Shown: one piece after another, positions 59,664-64,000 of the stretch | Numbering within the stretch: position 1 is the stretch's first letter | Layout of the letters: each line of letters begins with the position of its first letter | Assembly (NCBI GenBank): GCA_022661535.1 | Contig: JAKULF010000004.1 | Span: 3,224,001-3,288,000, forward strand | DNA length: 64,000 nucleotides | Source of the DNA: Eutypa lata | Lineage: Eukaryota; Ascomycota; Sordariomycetes; Xylariales; Diatrypaceae | Reading direction: 5' to 3' | Program-made: the position numbers and the translations under genes | The notes under the pieces: model-generated | Databases searched by the model: none | What the model saw: the letters and a program-made list of their open reading frames with translations, nothing else | Told to the model about the DNA's origin: nothing

Positions 59664-62253
59664 TGTGCGCCGGCACGAACGGAGATAGCGAGATTACCGC
59701 CGCCGCGTAGCTATTAGCCTAGCATGCTAATCAAGGAAATTGCTGAGACTGTATATCTGCTTTGTTCCAATTTTATTTATTTTAAAAAAAAAATTTTTGG
59801 GGGTGTCAGTTGTCGGCGACAGGCTTTGGTCGACAACTTTCAAATTGTCGGCGTTCCTTGGAAATATGTCCCAGCCACATGGGTATGACGTCATACAGCA
59901 CTATATAAAGCTGCGGTTCGTCCCGAGCCGACATGACGATATTATGTGCATGACACGGTTTCTAAGGGGTTTTTTAATGAGAGGAAAATGATGATATTAG
60001 AGTATGGACTCTATGACGACAGGAGACTAATGACGTACAGGGCAATAGCAAAAAGGAGGACATTAAGCAACATGAAACTATTATAATACATGCTTGAGTA
60101 AACGCACTCACCGACTACTACTCGGTTCTCAAACGTCCCCGTCATCGAAGTTTTCCATTGCTACTACGTGTTATGCATATATATTTCAAAAAATAGTCTG
60201 TTTTATTTTCACTGGACACATCAGGTCTCCGTCCCAAAACGTCACTTCTATCGGTAAGCATCTCATCATTAGTCCAAGTCCCCCTTTAAAGATCTAATTG
60301 ATATGACAGTAATGGCTGGTTCGTAGTTCCTAGGAGACGTCCAAGCAACTTATATGGCACGTAGCTTGTCATGTTATTAGACCCAAGTATAACCCTCAGG
60401 AGTGACACGCCCATCCCACTCAGGGGGTCCCCAAGTCGCACATGGGAAGGCCAGACATATGTGGGTGATCTTCATCTGCAGAAGGCTTTCGATTGCTTAT
60501 GTCCATAAAACATTCCTCATTCCATACCAATTCATCCTGAGTCTATCTACTAATGATCCGAATACTATTCACATGCTATCATCAAGGCCGAAACAAACTC
60601 TCGCATAGGTGGGACGGGCCTGTCAGGTTTTAGGACTACCTATATAATGGATTACAACACCATAATCGAAATCGAACCTCCAAAGCTTCTGTATCATGCA
60701 ATAGTGTGATTGCCGTACTTAGGTCTCCTACATAGGGAAGTCTTTGGTAGAGAAAATCCAGACGTCGGGGCTAGGGACTTGGCATAGGCGTTCGAATCAC
60801 CACCAAGGGATTAGAACTCCAGGTTCATCTTTCAATACGGACTTGGTGTATTGTGTGGGTCGCAACGTATGTGCCGCGCTTGGTATGTTCGATAAATCCT
60901 GGGCGATGTTAAGATACATTTCGATATTTCCGCGACACCCAATCACCATGAAAAGGACGTTGAGGGTCAAGAGGGTGTAGTTGCTTCACTATTGCAGCCA
61001 TCCTGTCCTTCGACATGTGATAATAGGGGTCACATTCACCATACCGGTTCTAATTTTGAGCATACCAGCTCCGCGACAAATGATCTCACTATGCAGCTAT
61101 GCTTTCAGGTGTATGTCAGTCTGAGACCTCTTCGAAGACATGCCCATTTAGCTTAAGCGTGAAAGAGAAATTGATGTCATCTCCGGGTGGTTACTATCAG
61201 AACTACCCGGTCACTAGTTATGGTGAGAGTGCTGGTTCATTACTGGTAGTCCAATGGCGTGATACCTCTCTCTCTCTCTCTCTCTCTTATAATACAATTA
61301 CATCCGAACTAACAATCTATACCTCTAAACATAGTACATCAGCCCTGATAAGGAGGACTACACTTAAAATCATACCATTTCGATACGAGACAGGAGCGAA
61401 GGCTCACACAAGCCTTGGGAGAGCTTCCTGTGCAATGCTCTCATCTCACGCCGACTCGATAAGATATCCGTTGTTTGAAAGCTGACTGCGCGAATGGCTT
61501 GCATATTGGTGCTGAAAGACTACACCTTACATACCTAGGTCTGACCTGTTCACATAATCAATTTGTCAACTTATACGTCTTAGAGCGGAACAGCTCCGAA
61601 CTCAACATTATCTTATGGCTGAGACGCCGAGCCATTTTGGCATTTGTTTTTTTTTTTTTTTTTGCGATGTGAAGACAGGTTCATGCTTACCCGAGACAAG
61701 AAGAGCATCTCCCGTGGAATGGGCCGCACAACACTAACTGTTATACAGAATCCGCTCGTTACGGCCCGTAGCTACAGGGAGGAAGCTCTCTGCCAGTGGT
61801 CTACGATCGACATAGCCATGGCGTTGGGTGGCGTAACTACTTGGTAGCTTGCTGAAGCGCATATCTACGATATTCAGATACTCTTCCTGTCTTGGGTAAC
61901 CATGAGCCTGTTCTCACTTCACAAATACTGATTTACAGGGCTTTCTTACAAGATAGGACTCAACTTGGTATAAGCATTGCATTTGTGGGCTTCACCAATA
62001 TGCAATAACACATAGGGACTGGTAGATCATGGATATTATTGCCTCACATTCTCAGGCAAGCCTCGCTAACGTCTATTGGCAGATGCATGTGATACCCTGG
62101 CTTGGCGGAAATAGGATAGAATATCGGAATATACTGTCAAGTCAAACAAGCAACCCGCCTAGGTATATTTCAAGGGCCCCCGCCGTGGTGAATCACCTTC
62201 TAGTTAGGAATTCAGATCATCTTATCGAAAGTTCAGACCTGTAGTCAAGTGTG
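59664..62253. other. intergenic 2.6 kb between divergent genes
   Basis: Divergent space between the DNA methyltransferase (-) and the P450 (+). A (TC)n run at about 61265-61286 and a T17 run at about 61647-61663. Frames such as 61099-61485 are not convincing. No RNA gene seen. Confidence 0.5.
61265..61286. repeat. (TC)n microsatellite
   Basis: Perfect dinucleotide run of about 11 units. Confidence 0.9.
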
Positions 62254-64000
62254 ATGCGAGATAATATGGCCACGATGACTTTCTTTCTCTTTGGACTTGC
62301 ATCACTTGTGATGATATCCATAGTGCACCTTATTAAACGTTCACATCTACTCCACTCGCCAGCGAACTTAAAGGGAGGAGATATCCCAGTCATTGGGGTA
62401 CGGGAAGAATGGTTCGGTATAACTCGAGCAGCCTTCCGCCAGCTGACCAGCGGTATAACCACACTGCTAGATGGGTATACCAAGGTAAATACCTAGTCAT
62501 TACAGAGGAAAGCCGCTCTTGATATCTGTTGGTTTTGACAAGCAATGTGAACAGCATTCTAGGCTCGGCCGCCCCTTTCTCATCTACGAGTCGAGCCTCC
62601 AGCAGGAGGTCCTACTGCCCCCGGAGCACGTCAAATGGTTTGCGACCCAGACGGATGGGCTCCTCTCCAGCGCCGAGATACGCATGGAGCGGCACGCGAT
62701 CCGGTACCTGCACGCGGGGGTCCCCTTCGGACCCAGCTCGCAGTTCATCGAGAAGGTGCTCCGCGAGAGCCTCACTCGCAACCTACCGGCTATCCAGGGC
62801 CCCGTGTACGAGGAGGTGGAGCGCAGCATCAGCCGCGTGTTCGGGGCAACCGAGACGGACGAGTGGAGGACCCTGAACCTGTACGAGGCAGTGCAGGATA
62901 TGACGTTCCCCGCCATGAGCCGCGTTTTCTTCGGCCTCCAGCTTAGTCGCAACGAGAATCTGCTGCGGTCGTTCAAGCTCTACTGTGCTGCTATGGGCCT
63001 GGGGACCGTCGTGGTCGGCCAGCTACCACGGGTGCTGAAGCGCGTTGTGGTGCCGATATTTAACTTGCCTCTCTGGTACTTTAGGCGCAAGACTTTGAGT
63101 TACCTGACCCCGGCGATAGAGCGGGTGCACACAGGGTCTGAATCTGGTCCTGAGTCTAAATGCCATGATACATACGATTTTTTCCAGCAATGTGTACAGA
63201 CCTCAGCGAAGCTTTCAGGAGCCCACAATAACGTGGATTCTGCTACACTTGCTGAGTATGTCATGGTCGTGGTAAGAAACCCCTCTTTCTCCTTCCCACC
63301 ATATATATATATATGGCAACAGTTACTGTATCATAATAGCTAATTTACATCAATTTAAGTGTTTTACCGGCCTCCTCTCTCAAGTCACTCAAACATCGAA
63401 CCTGATACTGGATCTTGCCACTTGTAGCCCAGAAAAGCACCTCCTCCAAAGCCTTCGCGAAGAGGTGACAGCCGTGATCCGGGACGAGCAAGACTGGAAG
63501 AACCCGGATATTTTCAAGAACAGTCTGCCCCTAGCCGATAGTACCATCCGGGAGAGTCTTCGCTGCCACCCCATCCTGATCAAGGGTTTGACTAAAGAGG
63601 TGGTGAGTCCGAAAGGCGTCGAGCTACCCGACGGCACGCAGATGGCACAAGGCTCGTGGCTCGGGATACCCGTTTTGGGCATCCACATGGATGAGCGTTT
63701 CTACAACGACCCTAAGGTCTTCAACCCCTTTCGATTCGTCGGACCACCTAAGGAGGAGAAGCTAGAGCCCGCCGAGCAGATAGCCGCTGCAAGACCGACC
63801 AATATCTATTTTGGCTTTGGATACGGGCGCCACGCGTGGTGAGTTTCAAATCCTTCAGACACATTATGCCCACGGGTTTTCAGCCATACGTATCCACATA
63901 TCTGACCATCTCTTGAATCTTCTAGCCCTGGGCGCTGGTTCGCCGTGTTGATGCTCAAGATGATGCTCGCTTACATAACGCTAAATTACGACATCGAGTC
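62254..64000 (+). CDS. cytochrome P450 monooxygenase, 3' end outside window
   Basis: Four exons so far, 62254-62484, 62555-63271, 63360-63838 and 63926 to the window edge. The N terminus is a membrane anchor (MATMTFFLFGLASLVMISIV). The first splice is read as GYTK|HSRLGRPFLIYESS, which fits the usual start of fungal P450s of this type; the longer open frame that runs upstream of 62555 is intron. LLPPEHVKWF follows. The I-helix region is near CFTGLLSQVTQTSN. ExxR of the K helix is in TIRESLR, and the heme loop FGYGRHACPGRWF spans exons 3 and 4 with the Cys ligand made by the splice TG|C. It resembles CYP68/gibberellin-type fungal P450s of secondary metabolism; the substrate is unknown. Partners, if clustered, lie beyond 64000. 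Confidence 0.92.

Noticed and set aside
60780..60810. GTTCGAATC string that resembles a tRNA B box
   Set aside because: No acceptor stem, D arm or A box at the right distance; no tRNA gene was recognised anywhere in the window.
62485..62554. In-frame extension upstream of P450 exon 2
   Set aside because: Open by chance; splicing 62484 to 62555 restores the expected P450 N-terminal sequence, so this is an intron.
1..64000. CRISPR array, rRNA or riboswitch
   Set aside because: No regularly spaced repeats, no rRNA-like sequence and no riboswitch-like element recognised; not expected in this kind of fungal DNA except TPP riboswitches, none seen.

Overview
The window is nuclear DNA of a filamentous ascomycete (Pezizomycotina; a sordariomycete or close relative is my guess, not something the sequence proves). 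The grounds are short GT-AG introns, mostly 50-200 nt with CTAAC-like branch points; typical fungal families (Kog1/Raptor, a Tea1-like kelch protein, a hybrid histidine kinase, an RraA-like protein, an S1/P1 nuclease, a P450); and a 0.9-kb AT-rich transposon relic that looks RIP-mutated. Gene density is low, with several intergenic stretches of 1-4 kb. Most genes are spliced, so I rebuilt each model by following reading phase across splice sites.

Layout. 0.9-2.9 kb: DHA2-type MFS transporter (+). 5.0-5.7 kb: SRPBCC/START-like protein (+). 6.3-7.9 kb: second MFS transporter (+). 8.5-9.7 kb: RraA-like protein (+). 10.7-11.6 kb: Dabb-domain protein (+). 12.6-16.9 kb: hybrid histidine kinase (-). 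19.6-20.2 kb: SnoaL-like protein (-). 21.6-22.7 kb: two-helix membrane protein (+). 23.1-24.1 kb: ankyrin protein (-). 25.3-30.1 kb: TORC1 subunit Kog1 (-). 34.0-38.6 kb: kelch/coiled-coil polarity protein (+). 39.9-42.0 kb: fungal protein-kinase-like protein (-). 44.5-46.4 kb: secreted Asn/Gly-rich surface protein (-). 50.1-51.2 kb: S1/P1 nuclease (-). 52.3-53.6 kb: PQ-loop transporter (+). 54.7-55.0 kb: small secreted protein (-). 56.2-57.2 kb: TIR transposon relic. 58.3-59.7 kb: bacterial-type cytosine-5 DNA methyltransferase (-). 62.3 kb to the end: cytochrome P450 (+), cut by the window edge.

The genes do not form one pathway. Housekeeping signalling and polarity genes (kog1, kelch protein) sit in the middle. 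Accessory functions (transporters, secreted proteins, kinase-like protein, P450) lie on both sides. The most unusual items are the intron-less bacterial-type DNA methyltransferase with a basic leader that resembles a mitochondrial presequence; sequence similarity between introns of two unrelated genes, suggesting introner-like elements; symmetric Gly/Asn mini-exons in the secreted surface protein; and a short two-exon secreted protein of 57 residues.
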